Positions 1 to 8,729 are shown, counted from the stretch's first letter. The stretch is 43,647 bases of DNA from Synechococcales cyanobacterium GL140_1_metabat_312 (GCA_025351345.1 JANXWB010000057.1:1-43647), one strand, 5' to 3'. Notes: a model not told the origin generated them from the sequence alone. Numbers and translations are program-made.

Positions 1-72
1 TCGTTGCGAGACATCACCTTTCTCATAAGCATCAACAATTTTCTGACGTAAGTCTAATGAATAAGGCTGCAT
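1..72 (-). CDS. IS630-family transposase, N-terminal fragment (cut by window edge)
   Basis: Only the first 24 codons are present, starting at the ATG complementary to 70-72 and running off the left edge. The peptide begins MQPYSLDLRQKIVDAYEKGD, the characteristic start of the helix-turn-helix DNA-binding domain of IS630-family transposases (usual pattern M-x-P-Y-S-x-D-L-R-x-K-I-V). This domain recognises the element ends, and the missing C-terminal DDE domain would do the cutting. The fragment is too short to show up in a standard ORF scan. Whether the full gene is intact cannot be judged here. Confidence 0.8.
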   Translation of the reverse strand, partial: MQPYSLDLRQKIVDAYEKGDVSQR

Positions 73-140
73 TAACTGTTTATAAACTGAAACTATGATT
101 TTGATTAATAGCGTACCTCACTAGACCAGTAATGGCTATA
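1..140 (-). mobile_element. IS630-family insertion sequence, partial (transposase-start end)
   Basis: The inner end of an IS copy that runs off the left edge. Positions 45-140 are the perfect reverse complement of 43552-43647, so the same element end occurs at both window edges in opposite orientation. The shared sequence stops at a TATA next to unrelated flanks, which fits the TA target duplication known for IS630/Tc1-type elements. About 68 bp of untranslated end separate the boundary from the transposase start codon. The remainder of the element is not in the window. Confidence 0.85.
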
Positions 141-241
141 ACAATGTTTGACAGCACTGAATAATCTAAGTTTCTCTACGACGATCGGTCCTGAGGATGT
201 TCTATACTTTTTAGTCTAGTTCTTGCGTAACCGAGCCTGCC

Positions 242-1555
242 ATGACCGCCGCCCCCAATCTCATTGCCCCTAATCTGGTTACTCTCGCCCAGAAGACTCG
301 TGCCAGTGCCCGATCGTTAGCCCTAGAGCCAATTGAACTTCGTGATGAAGCCCTTGAATCTATTGCAAACGCATTACTAAGCCATGCCGATGAGATTGTG
401 GCGGCAAATGAGGCAGACTGCAAGGCAGCAGTTGAAGATCAGATTTCATCAGCACTGTATGCAAGACTAAAACTCGATCGGACTAAGCTGAACGGGGCGA
501 TCGCAGGCGTGTGGGATGTGGTGAAACTGGCGGACCCGATCGGGGAATTGCAAATCCACCGCGAACTGGATACTGGGCTAGTCATGAAACGCGTCAGTTG
601 TCCGATGGGCGTATTGGGGATAATTTTTGAGGCGCGGCCTGATGCAGTAATGCAGATTTCTAGCTTGGCAATAAAATCAGGAAATGGTTTGATTTTGAAA
701 GGGGGCAAGGAAGCGGTGCGATCGTGTGTGGCGTTAGTAAAAGCAATTCATGCAGGACTCGAGGCAGTTGGGCTTGATGCTAGCCTAGTTCAGCTTTTGA
801 CCACACGAGAAGAAACCTTTGAATTGTTGAAACTCGATACCTATGTAGATTTGATTATTCCCCGTGGTTCAAATTCATTTGTACAATTTGTTCAAAACAA
901 TACCCGAATTCCGGTGCTGGGTCATGCAGATGGAATTTGTCATTTGTATGTTGATAAAGCCGCCGATTTCGTGAAAGCAATTCCGATCGTGATTGATTCT
1001 AAAACTCAATATCCAGCCGCCTGCAATGCGATCGAAACTTTATTAGTCCATGAATCAATTGCAGCGACATTTTTGCCAGAAGTGGCGATCGCACTCAATA
1101 ACTGTGGCGTTGAATTACGCGGAGATGAACCGACTTGTAAAATTTTACCAAATGCGACTCCGGCAACGGATGAAGACTGGGTAACTGAATATGGTGAATT
1201 GATCTTATCCATTCGGATTGTCAAAAATATAGACGAAGCAATTGAACATATTACGCGTTATGGATCTCGCCATACAGAGGCGATCGCCACAGAAGATGCT
1301 CAAGCTGCCGCCCAATTTTTAGCCGAAGTCGATGCGGCGGGGGTCTATCACAATTGCTCTACCCGATTTGCAGATGGATTCCGCTATGGATTTGGGGCAG
1401 AAGTTGGCATTAGTACTCAAAAAATGCCGCCGCGTGGTCCTGTTGGACTAGAAGGATTAGTGACCTACAAATATCAAATGATTGGCAACGGCCACATCGC
1501 TACAACCTACGTCGGAGATCATGCAAAACCCTTCACTCATCGAGATTTAAACTAA
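242..1555 (+). CDS. proA: Gamma-glutamyl phosphate reductase (glutamate-5-semialdehyde dehydrogenase)
   Basis: ProA catalyses the NADPH-dependent reduction of gamma-glutamyl phosphate to glutamate-5-semialdehyde, the second step of proline synthesis in the cytoplasm. The 437-aa protein has the aldehyde-dehydrogenase-type fold. The catalytic cysteine is Cys261 in [14 protein letters not shown], and the family stretch [17 protein letters not shown] lies near residue 125. Length matches the family (about 420-440 aa). The ATG at 242 gives a normal N-terminus starting just before the conserved [14 protein letters not shown] segment. No proB lies nearby, so the gene stands alone between the left IS end and a convergent hypothetical gene. 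The IS end is only about 100 bp upstream, so the insertion may sit in or near the promoter. A TTGACA at 148-153 just inside the flank is a possible -35 element, but I see no matching -10. Confidence 0.96.
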   Translation: MTAAPNLIAPNLVTLAQKTRASARSLALEPIELRDEALESIANALLSHADEIVAANEADCKAAVEDQISSALYARLKLDRTKLNGAIAGVWDVVKLADPIGELQIHRELDTGLVMKRVSCPMGVLGIIFEARPDAVMQISSLAIKSGNGLILKGGKEAVRSCVALVKAIHAGLEAVGLDASLVQLLTTREETFELLKLDTYVDLIIPRGSNSFVQFVQNNTRIPVLGHADGICHLYVDKAADFVKAIPIVIDSKTQYPAACNAIETLLVHESIAATFLPEVAIALNNCGVELRGDEPTCKILPNATPATDEDWVTEYGELILSIRIVKNIDEAIEHITRYGSRHTEAIATEDAQAAAQFLAEVDAAGVYHNCSTRFADGFRYGFGAEVGISTQKMPPRGPVGLEGLVTYKYQMIGNGHIATTYVGDHAKPFTHRDLN

Positions 1556-1697
1556 CTTTTAGAATGATTTTTAGTTAGCGGTCAACCAAACAGTACCTAA
1601 AGCAAATGAGTACGTAATAGTAAGTGAGTAGATGATAGTAGGTGATCAAATTTTCAGGACGTCATAGAGTATGGATTCATCATCGTTTAAATCGCAA

Positions 1698-2054
1698 TTA
1701 GGGTGCGATCGGGGTGAATCCTTCATGAATGCTATGGAGCAAATTATGGGTTTCTTCAGGATTGAGAGTTCCCGATTTACAGAAATCCTCTAGAACTGGA
1801 GAAAGGGCTTGGGTCACTGACAGTCGAATAATGAGCCACCGAGCAGACAGTAATGCTCGCGATCGGTTGGGATAGACTGCGCCAGATTCAAAATAACTAT
1901 TACCGAACTCTGGTGGTTCAACAATTTCCCAAACCCAGCCGTCACTCTCAGGACAGGCCCGAATTTGCCAGCCGTGGTAATCGATAAAAGGAATGGCTTC
2001 AAGCCAATGATGGAGTAGTCGGGACTGTTGGATGAGAGCTTCACAAGTAGTCAT
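1698..2054 (-). CDS. Small conserved hypothetical protein
   Basis: I do not recognise a named family. The product is 118 aa, soluble, without signal peptide or membrane segment. It is mildly acidic and rich in Trp and aromatic residues in the first half (YHGWQIRACPESDGWVWEIV), followed by a segment SGAVYPNRSRALLSARWLI that looks like a short beta-hairpin plus helix. Codon use resembles the neighbours and the reading frame is closed by normal start and stop codons, so it is probably a real gene. It is convergent with proA. The ATG at 2054 has no clear Shine-Dalgarno sequence, which is common in cyanobacteria. Confidence 0.65.
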   Translation of the reverse strand: MTTCEALIQQSRLLHHWLEAIPFIDYHGWQIRACPESDGWVWEIVEPPEFGNSYFESGAVYPNRSRALLSARWLIIRLSVTQALSPVLEDFCKSGTLNPEETHNLLHSIHEGFTPIAP

Positions 2055-2473
2055 GGGTGAAGAGTTGGAGTAGAGGTTAATAGAGTAGAAGCTGCTGCAT
2101 TGTTTTAGGTGCAGGAATTTATGAGTTAAATCTAGGATCTTAGTTTATGGAAGTGTTAGCAAAACTTATAGAGCTAATGTGTCGAGATAAAAATAATGCA
2201 TAACTTAATGCTATCCATCTCCGTAATCATTGCATAATTTTGCTTTTGATTTGTAGTACAAAATCATGCCTTTATATGAAAATACTGAGATTATGCGGTT
2301 TAGGTCTACGATAGATGATATTCTTTATGAAAAAATTACAACTCTGCTTAAATCCTTACAGGCGATCGCTTTGAGAAGATTTTAAGTTGGTAACGATTGA
2401 TCAGAAAAATATTAAAGCCTTGGATTACGATCGCAGCAAAAAATGATACCTACATCAAATATCAATCTAATTA
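2055..2473. other. Intergenic region, 419 bp
   Basis: AT-rich stretch between the start of the 118-aa gene and the stop of the CPBP protease gene, both on the minus strand. It must hold the promoter of the 118-aa gene. I see no tRNA, no strong hairpin terminator and no convincing ORF, only scattered AT-rich motifs and one GCGATCGC site near 2362. Confidence 0.5.
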
Positions 2474-3037
2474 TTAAGCAGCGGGATTGAACTGACGAAT
2501 TTTCCAGACGATCGCAGAAATTAGATTTGTGAGGACATGGGCCACGATCGGGACCAGCAAATTACCGCTGATCAGAGCGCTCCAAGCAAAAACTCCACCG
2601 ATGAAAGCGGCCCACATTACATAGGACCATTGTTTCAAACTGCTCAGGTGCATCCCCCCAAAACACAGACTCGACAGCAAAACACCCCCCCAATCCAAGC
2701 CAAATTGCGGCAACATCACCCCACGAAACAGAAGTTCTTCACTGAGTCCCGGCAACAGTCCAATCCAGATCAAATCCGGGAGTGCGAGAGGTCTTAAGAT
2801 CAAATCCAAGTAGTAGTCGGCACTTTTACGATAATCATCCCAAAAGGTATAAATCACGGTGCTAGCGATCGTAATAGCCACCGCAAGCCCCACGCCCCAA
2901 AGTGCATCGACTGGATTCCAAAAGACTCTGAGAACTTGGACCGCACCAAAATAGGTCCAGGTTTTAGCAATGCCCAACAGGACGATCGCGGTAACTCCTA
3001 AAACTAACAAAATTTGCGATCGGGTCATGGGTTGCAT
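2474..3037 (-). CDS. CPBP-family (CAAX/Rce1-like) intramembrane glutamic endopeptidase
   Basis: Predicted integral-membrane protease or protease-like protein of the CPBP (ABI, Rce1-related) family. The 187-aa protein shows the family motifs in order: EELLFR with Glu100, Glu101 and Arg105 (motif EExxxR); FGGMH with His130 (motif FxxxH); and HVLTN with His167 and Asn171 (motif HxxxN/B). Hydrophobic helices cover about residues 8-24, 44-64, 90-108, 117-135, 139-157 and 161-178. In cyanobacteria such proteins occur in many copies of unknown substrate; in other bacteria relatives process membrane or secreted peptides. Two starts are possible, Met1 and Met4. It is transcribed on the minus strand after the DUF3326 gene with about 107 bp between them. 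Confidence 0.88.
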   Translation of the reverse strand: MQPMTRSQILLVLGVTAIVLLGIAKTWTYFGAVQVLRVFWNPVDALWGVGLAVAITIASTVIYTFWDDYRKSADYYLDLILRPLALPDLIWIGLLPGLSEELLFRGVMLPQFGLDWGGVLLSSLCFGGMHLSSLKQWSYVMWAAFIGGVFAWSALISGNLLVPIVAHVLTNLISAIVWKIRQFNPAA

Positions 3038-3144
3038 AGAGGATTCACAGGATAGAACGGTTGTTACGGCTTATTCTTTAATTATTGTAGTGGAGTCGGC
3101 GGTCATGAGGTCACGGAAAAGGTTCATAAAAGAACTGAACAGCT

Positions 3145-4215
3145 CTAGAGACGGCGAATTCGATCGATTTTGGGACTGAGAGAATCTGGAGAAATACCGC
3201 AGCGGTGGGCAACGAGAACTCCGATCGCTTCAAGGTATGAATTAACAGAGATCGATCGGATTCCCAGATCTACAGGCGAGACTTGCATCCGACTTGTATT
3301 TTCTCGAACCGTAATGATTTGAGTCGAGGTTTGGCTTAAGTGCAAGAGCGCGCTTCCCCCACAGGCACTTTCGGGTAAGACCAAGGCGTTGACTTGACTG
3401 CGGTGAATGTCTGTAGATCGAGGACGATCGAATGAATTAGCCGCCATAGAATCGACCAGGGCAAACTGCGGAGCACGGCTGAGACCGACTAAGACGCACG
3501 GTAAAAAGGTATGACCAAGTTCTTCAGCGGCGGATTTTGGCGAGATGGAAATATCGAGTTCTAGCGGCGAGAGAGCTGGGGCATGGGCACAGGGGATCTT
3601 AAAATGGCGGACAATCAAATGACTAATGACGGCTTCAGCTCCAGCCAACGGGTCAACGCCCTGGCCATGTCGGTAGTCGTGGAGCGCATTTTCCGGCAGA
3701 TCTTCTGGAAATCTAGCAATGACCGCGATCGCCGTGGCTCCAGCTTGATTAATCAATTTATCAGCAGCGCGCAGCAGACTGTCGGGGTTGCCGATCGTGC
3801 CCCAAGTTGCCCCCGACTCAGCGCTTTGAATCCCGACATTCAGCGGCTCATCTGTCAAAACATAATCGGTGAGAGTCAGGCCCAGAGTGGCACGGGCGGC
3901 ATCGGCGGCTTGGAGATGGCGGGCAATCAGGTCGGGTTCGGTACCGCTGTCTATTAATAGTCCAATTTTGTTTTGGTGGACGGGGCGTAGGTTCCAGTGG
4001 CCCGCGGCAAATTGGTCCAAGGCATAGCCTTCGGTATACAGAGTATTCGGCAAGTTCGAATAGAGTTGTGCACCATTCATAACATTTGGGTGCGTAATCA
4101 GCCGATCGCACACCTGAGAAATAGCTTTAGCGGTAGGTAATGCGTCTCCGGCATACCCGCCGATGGCTGCCCCAATTCCTGTGGGGACGATGAGCATGAC
4201 AGTGTAAGGAAGCAT
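3145..4215 (-). CDS. DUF3326 family protein
   Basis: This 356-aa protein matches the uncharacterised DUF3326 family, found in cyanobacteria and plants. It starts MLPYTVMLIVPTGIGAAIGG, has a Gly/Ala-rich loop (GIGAAIGGYAGDALP), a segment NKIGLLIDSGTEPD and a late Cys/Gly motif ESACGGSALL. No signal peptide is evident; the hydrophobic start is probably a buried beta strand of a Rossmann-like fold rather than a membrane helix. Family function is unknown. It is the first gene of a minus-strand pair with the CPBP protease. A 13-bp tandem duplication (4223-4246) lies directly in front of its start codon. Confidence 0.8.
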   Translation of the reverse strand: MLPYTVMLIVPTGIGAAIGGYAGDALPTAKAISQVCDRLITHPNVMNGAQLYSNLPNTLYTEGYALDQFAAGHWNLRPVHQNKIGLLIDSGTEPDLIARHLQAADAARATLGLTLTDYVLTDEPLNVGIQSAESGATWGTIGNPDSLLRAADKLINQAGATAIAVIARFPEDLPENALHDYRHGQGVDPLAGAEAVISHLIVRHFKIPCAHAPALSPLELDISISPKSAAEELGHTFLPCVLVGLSRAPQFALVDSMAANSFDRPRSTDIHRSQVNALVLPESACGGSALLHLSQTSTQIITVRENTSRMQVSPVDLGIRSISVNSYLEAIGVLVAHRCGISPDSLSPKIDRIRRL

Positions 4216-4793
4216 GGAGAATAGTGAATTTAGAGAGTGAATTTAGCGTTTCAGAAGACATTTAAGAAGTTCTTTCGTTGGTGTCAAAAGACTCGATCTC
4301 CCAGATCTCTCGTTTTAAGGAGGACTAAGAGTTGAAGTCTGGTTCCCTCTTTTTAACTGCCGCGTACAGACCAGTCATTCTAAGCTATGGAAGCGTCCTG
4401 AACTCACTTCTGGCCCTGAATAATCCAATCCTAATTCCCCCTCAGAAAAATCAAACAACTGTCTTTAGAGAGACTTGGCTGGTCAAAAAGGGATTGGCTT
4501 TACGACTCAATTGGGGATTAAGTTTCAAGGGTTACAACCTTCGACGTTTAAAACAGCCTCTACCGTTGGCTAACAGTACCTATATCGACGCAGTTTTTTG
4601 GGCGCTAGTCCCTCTTTTGAGAGTTTACTTCACTTAGATAAATTCGGTATTTTAAATGGGCTTATCTCACTAAGATTCAAGGTATATGTTGCAGGACTCA
4701 TGCAAAATTGGAGAATAACTAATCAAGACTAATGTGAAAAAGTCTGTGGGACGTAATATGCCTTGTTCTAATTAAAAATAAGGAGAAACAATT
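4216..4793. other. Intergenic region, 578 bp, with hairpin repeat and psaK leader
   Basis: Non-coding stretch between the divergently oriented DUF3326 and psaK-like genes. It holds a 13-bp tandem duplication at 4223-4246, a degenerate copy of the MITE-like hairpin at 4313-4355 followed by a tail (to about 4383) that resembles the sequence after the 8409-8491 copy, and AT-rich leader DNA before psaK. A TTG-initiated open frame at 4332-4637 overlaps the hairpin and does not look like a protein. Confidence 0.55.
4313..4355. repeat. MITE-like hairpin repeat, degenerate copy A
   Basis: An imperfect inverted repeat built around GGAGGACTAAGAGTT and AAGTCTGGTTCCCTC. It shares the ACTAAGA...TCTGGTTCCC core with the copies at 8409-8491 and 30519-30598. 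The sequence that follows (TTTTTAACTGCCGCGTACAG) also resembles the tail after the 8409-8491 copy (TTTAATAGCTGCGTATAAAC), so homology extends past the hairpin itself. Such ACTAAGAATT/GTTCCCC palindromes are familiar as non-autonomous repeats in cyanobacterial genomes. Confidence 0.6.
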
Positions 4794-5069
4794 ATGAATC
4801 AGTTATCACTATTAGGCTTAGCTCAAACGGCTCTCACTAATCCTATTGAAGCTTGGTATTGGACGCGTTCTTTAGTGATGATCGGATCCTGTTTGTTGAT
4901 TTTGTTTATTGCAAGTCGCACCATCAATCAGCCCCATGTCGGACCAAAAATGCTGCTAGGTCCGTTTGGAGCGCTCTTTAAAAATATCAGCTTGGCGGGC
5001 TTTTTAGCTTCAATGAGCTTGGGCCATATAGTAGGTGCGTTTTTAATCATAAAGTTTTTTAATTCTTAA
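4794..5069 (+). CDS. psaK: Photosystem I subunit PsaK-like protein
   Basis: A 91-aa protein with two membrane helices (about residues 26-43 and 66-86) joined by a basic, Gly/Pro-rich loop (RTINQPHVGPKMLLGP), the topology of PsaK/PsaG. The second helix carries LAGFLASMSLGHIVGA, matching the PsaK signature LPELLATTSFGHILG in spacing and the conserved S-x-GHI-G. PsaK sits at the periphery of photosystem I in the thylakoid membrane and takes part in light-harvesting and antenna contacts; cyanobacteria often have two versions, one induced under strong light. The start is well supported by AGGAGA at 4781-4786, 7 nt before the ATG. The large repeat protein follows after 49 bp on the same strand and may be co-transcribed. 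The sequence is divergent, so it could be an alternative PsaK isoform. Confidence 0.78.
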   Translation: MNQLSLLGLAQTALTNPIEAWYWTRSLVMIGSCLLILFIASRTINQPHVGPKMLLGPFGALFKNISLAGFLASMSLGHIVGAFLIIKFFNS

Positions 5070-5093
5070 GCTGGCATCAAGCTGGCATCAAGC
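5068..5093 (+). repeat. 11-bp tandem duplication between psaK and the repeat protein
   Basis: AAGCTGGCATC occurs twice back to back (5068-5078, 5079-5089) plus the first four bases of a third copy. The first copy overlaps the psaK stop codon (5067-5069). Its effect is unknown; it fits the slippage-like pattern seen throughout the window. Confidence 0.8.
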
Positions 5094-5118
5094 AAAACTT
5101 ACATTTAGAGTCGAAGAA

Positions 5119-8100
5119 ATGCAAATATCACACAAAATTCGTAGCTTCATTCTCACCATGGGTTTAGCCTCTGTGCTAGTCACAACAGGCGCATTTCTTT
5201 TAGATCCTTCTGGTAGTAGTGCCGCCGCGCTACCTGGTAATTCGATCGTTGGACAATTACCGATCGATAACTCCGTACTCATATTTCCCGGAGATAAATT
5301 TGCATTAGCAGTGGTGGCTGGGGTGATTATGGCCTTTGCCTTCCAACTGCTCTTCGCCAATTTAGCGATCGCGGTGATTGCCGGACCTGATAGTTCCACG
5401 GACAGAAACGAATCTGACGAAAGTTTGGGGGACACCATTCGCGGAATTGAGACGAAGGTCGGGGTAGGACTACTGGTCAGCGTTAGCATTGCCCTATTCC
5501 TCGCTTCATTCTTGGCGGTCAAGCTAAGTTTGGTGGGAAGTTCTATGATTGGGGCTATTATCGGCGTCATTATTTGGGCTATTTTCTTTACCTTGTTGAC
5601 TTGGTTTGGATCGACGGCTGTGGGTTCGTTGATGGGATCAATTATCAGCACCGCCACCACAGGAATTCAGAGTTTGTTGGGCACGGGTAGCGCTGTTCTT
5701 GGTGCAAACTTGGCGAAGAGCCAAATCGTTTCGACAGCTGAAGAAATTACTGCCGCCGTGCGCCGTGAGTTAACCTCTGGCTTTGACCCGGATAGCATTC
5801 GGACGACCTTGCAACGTTCCTTGGACCAAGTACAGCTGCCTCAGTTGAATGTAGATCAATTGGGAGGACAGTTTGAGCGGTTGCTTAAGGATGTGGACCT
5901 TAGCGCTATTGGCAATAGTGATCTACTTAAAAGCGTCAATCGTGATACGTTGGCCAAATTAGTCAGCAGTCGCACCGATCTTTCAAAGCAAGATGTTAAC
6001 CGCATCACAGATCAGCTAGAAGCTGCTTGGAAAAAATTGGTTAATTCTAAAGATGCGATCGATCCACAAGAATTAATTCAGCAATTGAAGTCAGCCGCAC
6101 CACAAGATCTGAAATCAGGTAAGCTTAGCAATCAACTTAGTGAACTCGTTAAATCGGCATCTAAACAAGAGAGTTCCGACGGCAATATAACCACCAGAGC
6201 CTTGCAACTTGGCGCGACTGCGATACTAAGTCAAGTTTTGAAAAATGTTGATCTCTCCGATGTGGATGTGGAGAAGATTGGATCACAACTACGGACGTTG
6301 AGCAGTAGTGTATTGAATCCCCAAGGTAATGCCAATGCTTCTTCGGAGCGTAGTCTTGCTAAGAACGACGGAAAAGCTAACGGGAAGTCTAACTTCAAAG
6401 CGTTTAGTATCATCCAGGCTGATTTAGAAGATTATTTGTTGTTTTCACCGTCCTGGAGGTTCAACCAAGAGAATTCTAAGGAAGAATTTCGCGATGTAAT
6501 TTACGATACTGCTGCTGAAGCAAGTCTAATCCAGCAAGAATTGACGGCGATCGATCGGGACTACTTTGTCCAAGTACTAAGCTTACGAGATGACTTAACG
6601 CCCCCCAGGATTCAAGATTTAGCAGGTAAGTTTGATGGGATTCGGGTTGATGTGCTGACGACAGCTCAGACCGCAGTTACCCAAAAACGATCGCAAGATC
6701 TTCGCCAGAACGTTGAAAATTATTTGCGGTCTACCAATAAAGCCGACCTGAATCCAGATGCGATCGCCCGTGACTTTGGACCGTTGCTAACCGATTCGGA
6801 AGTGGGGTTTGATATCTTGGGTCAGCGTCTGGGGCAGTTCGATCGCCCGACTTTAGAGCAGTTGCTGAGTCAGCGTCAAGACTTGAATAATGAGGAATCG
6901 AGTCAAATTATTAATCACCTCGAAAATACGCGCGATCGGATCCTATCGCAAGGCCAAGAATCACACAATCAGCTTCAAGGACAAGCGCAAGAACTTCGTC
7001 AGAAAGTATCAGACTATCTCCGCGACACTCACAAAGAAGAACTTAATCCCGAAGGCATTCAACGAGATTTTAAACTGCTATTCGATGACCGGGAAGCCGG
7101 AGCAAATGCGTTACGAAATCGGCTTTCACAGTTCGATCGCGATACACTGGTCCAGCTTTTGAGCCAACGCCAAGATCTGAGCGAAGAACAGGTGAATCAA
7201 GTACTCGATCAAGTGGAGTCGGTGCGCGATACCGTTGTTCAAGCCCCACGAGAGCTGGCTGGCAAGGCTAAAGAGCAGTATGAACAGACGACTCAAGCGC
7301 TGGCGGATTATCTCCGAAAAACCAAGCTTGAAGAACTCAACCCTGAAGGAATTCAACGGGATTTGGAGACGTTGTTCAATGATCCGAAAGCGGGTACTCA
7401 GGCATTGCAGGAGCGGTTGTCCCATGTCGATCGTGAAACCCTCGTCAAGCTCTTAAGTCAGCGCGACGATCTGACCGAAGAACAAGTCAATCGAACGATC
7501 GACCAAGTGCAATCAGCCCTGCGTAGTGTGATCAAAGCCCCAAGACGATTGGCGAATCGGGTTCAGAAAAAGGCCATTGACTTTGAATCGAATCTGGAAA
7601 GTTATCTGCAACAGACCCAAAAAGAAGAGTTAAATCCAGAAGGAATTAAGCGCGATCTACAACTGTTGCTCCAGGATCCGAAAGCGGGACTCTCTAGCCT
7701 AGGCGATCGGGCAGCTCAATTTGATCGCAGTACTTTCGTAGCGCTGTTGGCCCAACGGAAAGACATGACGGAGGAAGAAGCCAATCATATTGCCGATCAG
7801 GTGGAGTCCAATTTCAAGGCTGTTAAAGATCAGATTCAGCAAGTGCAGCAGGCGGTTCAATCCACCATTGATGGAGCCTTTGACAGTGTGCGAACCTACT
7901 TAAATAATTTAGAACGCCCTGAGCTTAACTATGACGGAATAAAACAGGACTTTGGCCAACTGTTTAATGATCCACAGCTCGGATTAGAAGCTCTAAACGA
8001 TCGCCTAGCCCACTTCGATCGAGATACCTTAGTAGCACTATTGAGTTCGCGAGACGATATCTCCGAAGCCGATGCAAACCGAATTATTGGCCAGGTTGAA

Positions 8101-8313
8101 TCAGCTCGCAATGGGGTGATTCATCAGGTCGAACGAGTTCAGCAAGAAACGCAAAGACGCCTTGAAGCTATCAAATATGCAACCCAAAAGCAAGTACGCG
8201 AAACCCGGAAAGTTGCTGCTAGTGCTGCTTGGTGGGTATTCAGTTCAGCATTAGTTTCCCTAGGGGCATCCGCTCTAGCAGGCTCTATCGCTGTGACTCG
8301 CTATGTAATCTAA
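5119..8313 (+). CDS. Large membrane protein with five exact-length 98-residue repeats
   Basis: I do not recognise a named family. The 1064-aa protein starts with a hydrophobic segment (residues 9-29, possible signal anchor), then three further membrane helices (about 60-88, 115-135, 142-164). A long, charged, helix-rich part follows. Its second half has five head-to-tail repeats beginning at residues 532, 630, 728, 826 and 924, each exactly 98 residues. Each unit begins with YL-x-x-T, then ELNPEGI-x-RD, then DP-x-AG, then FDRDTLVQLLSQR-x-DL and ends in a Q-VES-like helix. Two more divergent relatives of the second half of the unit lie near residues 255-310 and 435-510. A final membrane helix (about 1033-1058, AAWWVFSSALVSLGASALAG) closes the protein. 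The likely picture is a membrane-tethered helical rod or scaffold. It follows psaK by 49 bp. Function unknown; a role at the thylakoid or cell envelope is only inference from the neighbour. Confidence 0.85.
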   Translation: MQISHKIRSFILTMGLASVLVTTGAFLLDPSGSSAAALPGNSIVGQLPIDNSVLIFPGDKFALAVVAGVIMAFAFQLLFANLAIAVIAGPDSSTDRNESDESLGDTIRGIETKVGVGLLVSVSIALFLASFLAVKLSLVGSSMIGAIIGVIIWAIFFTLLTWFGSTAVGSLMGSIISTATTGIQSLLGTGSAVLGANLAKSQIVSTAEEITAAVRRELTSGFDPDSIRTTLQRSLDQVQLPQLNVDQLGGQFERLLKDVDLSAIGNSDLLKSVNRDTLAKLVSSRTDLSKQDVNRITDQLEAAWKKLVNSKDAIDPQELIQQLKSAAPQDLKSGKLSNQLSELVKSASKQESSDGNITTRALQLGATAILSQVLKNVDLSDVDVEKIGSQLRTLSSSVLNPQGNANASSERSLAKNDGKANGKSNFKAFSIIQADLEDYLLFSPSWRFNQENSKEEFRDVIYDTAAEASLIQQELTAIDRDYFVQVLSLRDDLTPPRIQDLAGKFDGIRVDVLTTAQTAVTQKRSQDLRQNVENYLRSTNKADLNPDAIARDFGPLLTDSEVGFDILGQRLGQFDRPTLEQLLSQRQDLNNEESSQIINHLENTRDRILSQGQESHNQLQGQAQELRQKVSDYLRDTHKEELNPEGIQRDFKLLFDDREAGANALRNRLSQFDRDTLVQLLSQRQDLSEEQVNQVLDQVESVRDTVVQAPRELAGKAKEQYEQTTQALADYLRKTKLEELNPEGIQRDLETLFNDPKAGTQALQERLSHVDRETLVKLLSQRDDLTEEQVNRTIDQVQSALRSVIKAPRRLANRVQKKAIDFESNLESYLQQTQKEELNPEGIKRDLQLLLQDPKAGLSSLGDRAAQFDRSTFVALLAQRKDMTEEEANHIADQVESNFKAVKDQIQQVQQAVQSTIDGAFDSVRTYLNNLERPELNYDGIKQDFGQLFNDPQLGLEALNDRLAHFDRDTLVALLSSRDDISEADANRIIGQVESARNGVIHQVERVQQETQRRLEAIKYATQKQVRETRKVAASAAWWVFSSALVSLGASALAGSIAVTRYVI

Positions 8314-8408
8314 TCATTTAGTCACATAGGTTTCAGTCACATAGATTGGCTTGGACAACTTCTTAAGAAGATAGTTTGGAAGGCGAAGGTTGTAATCCAT
8401 TAACACCT

Positions 8409-8491
8409 GATCCCCCTCAACGCCCGACCCTTCGGGAAGTCTTAAGCCTATAAAAAGGGGAACTAAGAATTGAATTCTGGTTCCCCTTTTT
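8409..8491. repeat. MITE-like hairpin repeat, best-preserved copy B
   Basis: The core 8452-8491 is an almost perfect palindrome: AAAAAGGGGAACTAAGAATT pairs with AATTCTGGTTCCCCTTTTT across a one-base centre. It is preceded by GATCCCCCTCAA at 8409, as in the copy at 30519. Being about 140 bp after the stop of the 1064-aa gene and ending in TTTTT on the plus strand, it could also act as that gene's transcription terminator. A 16-bp imperfect duplication (TTTAATGGCCGCATAG / TTTAATAGCTGCGTAT) follows at about 8503-8534. Confidence 0.75.
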
Positions 8492-8561
8492 CATGTCCAC
8501 GTTTAATGGCCGCATAGTTTAATAGCTGCGTATAAACAAACCGTTCTACCCTAGAGCCGCA

Positions 8562-8729
8562 TTAGGCTGTGGTGACGATCGCTTCGATGTGGGCGGTGTC
8601 GTTTTCAATGCGGGTGATGGCCCAGCGTAGAGGTTCGCCGTGATGATTGAGGGCAGTTTCGATCGCGGCGTGGAGTTCTGCGATCGTGGACGGAATAGGA
8701 AGAGCAAGGGTAATGAAGGCAGTTTTCAT
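8562..8729 (-). CDS. Small 55-aa hypothetical protein
   Basis: This ORF is shorter than usual reporting limits but looks coding. It reads from ATG (complement of 8727-8729) to TAA and gives MKTAFITLALPIPSTIAELH, continuing with an amphipathic helix and a segment RWAITRIENDTAHIEAIVT that would form a beta hairpin. The composition is balanced, with GC-rich third positions as expected for a real gene and two CGATCG sites in frame. It stands divergently opposite scpA. No known function; the short alpha-beta layout would suit a small regulatory or adaptor protein, but that is a guess. Finding the same ORF conserved in other cyanobacteria would confirm it. Confidence 0.6.
   Translation of the reverse strand: MKTAFITLALPIPSTIAELHAAIETALNHHGEPLRWAITRIENDTAHIEAIVTTA

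Noticed and set aside
148-176. TTGACA near the left IS as a proA promoter
   Set aside because: The -35-like hexamer is good, but the expected -10 position (about 171-176) reads TTTCTC. A TATACT at 203-208 lies too far away, so no promoter is claimed.
2474-4215. CPBP protease and DUF3326 as a defence or peptide-modification pair
   Set aside because: The gap of about 107 bp and the common occurrence of both families in cyanobacteria give no support for a joint system.
4332-4637. Open frame of about 101 codons starting with TTG
   Set aside because: It starts inside the degenerate hairpin repeat, has no ribosome-binding site, no recognisable domain and an unusual composition. More likely non-coding.
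6890-7162. Open frame inside the large repeat protein gene on the same strand
   Set aside because: It is a different frame of a well-supported 1064-aa gene with clear repeats; a shadow ORF.
5119-8313. CRISPR-like or DNA-level repeat array
   Set aside because: The 294-bp period is at protein level, with diverged DNA and no short identical direct repeats with spacers.
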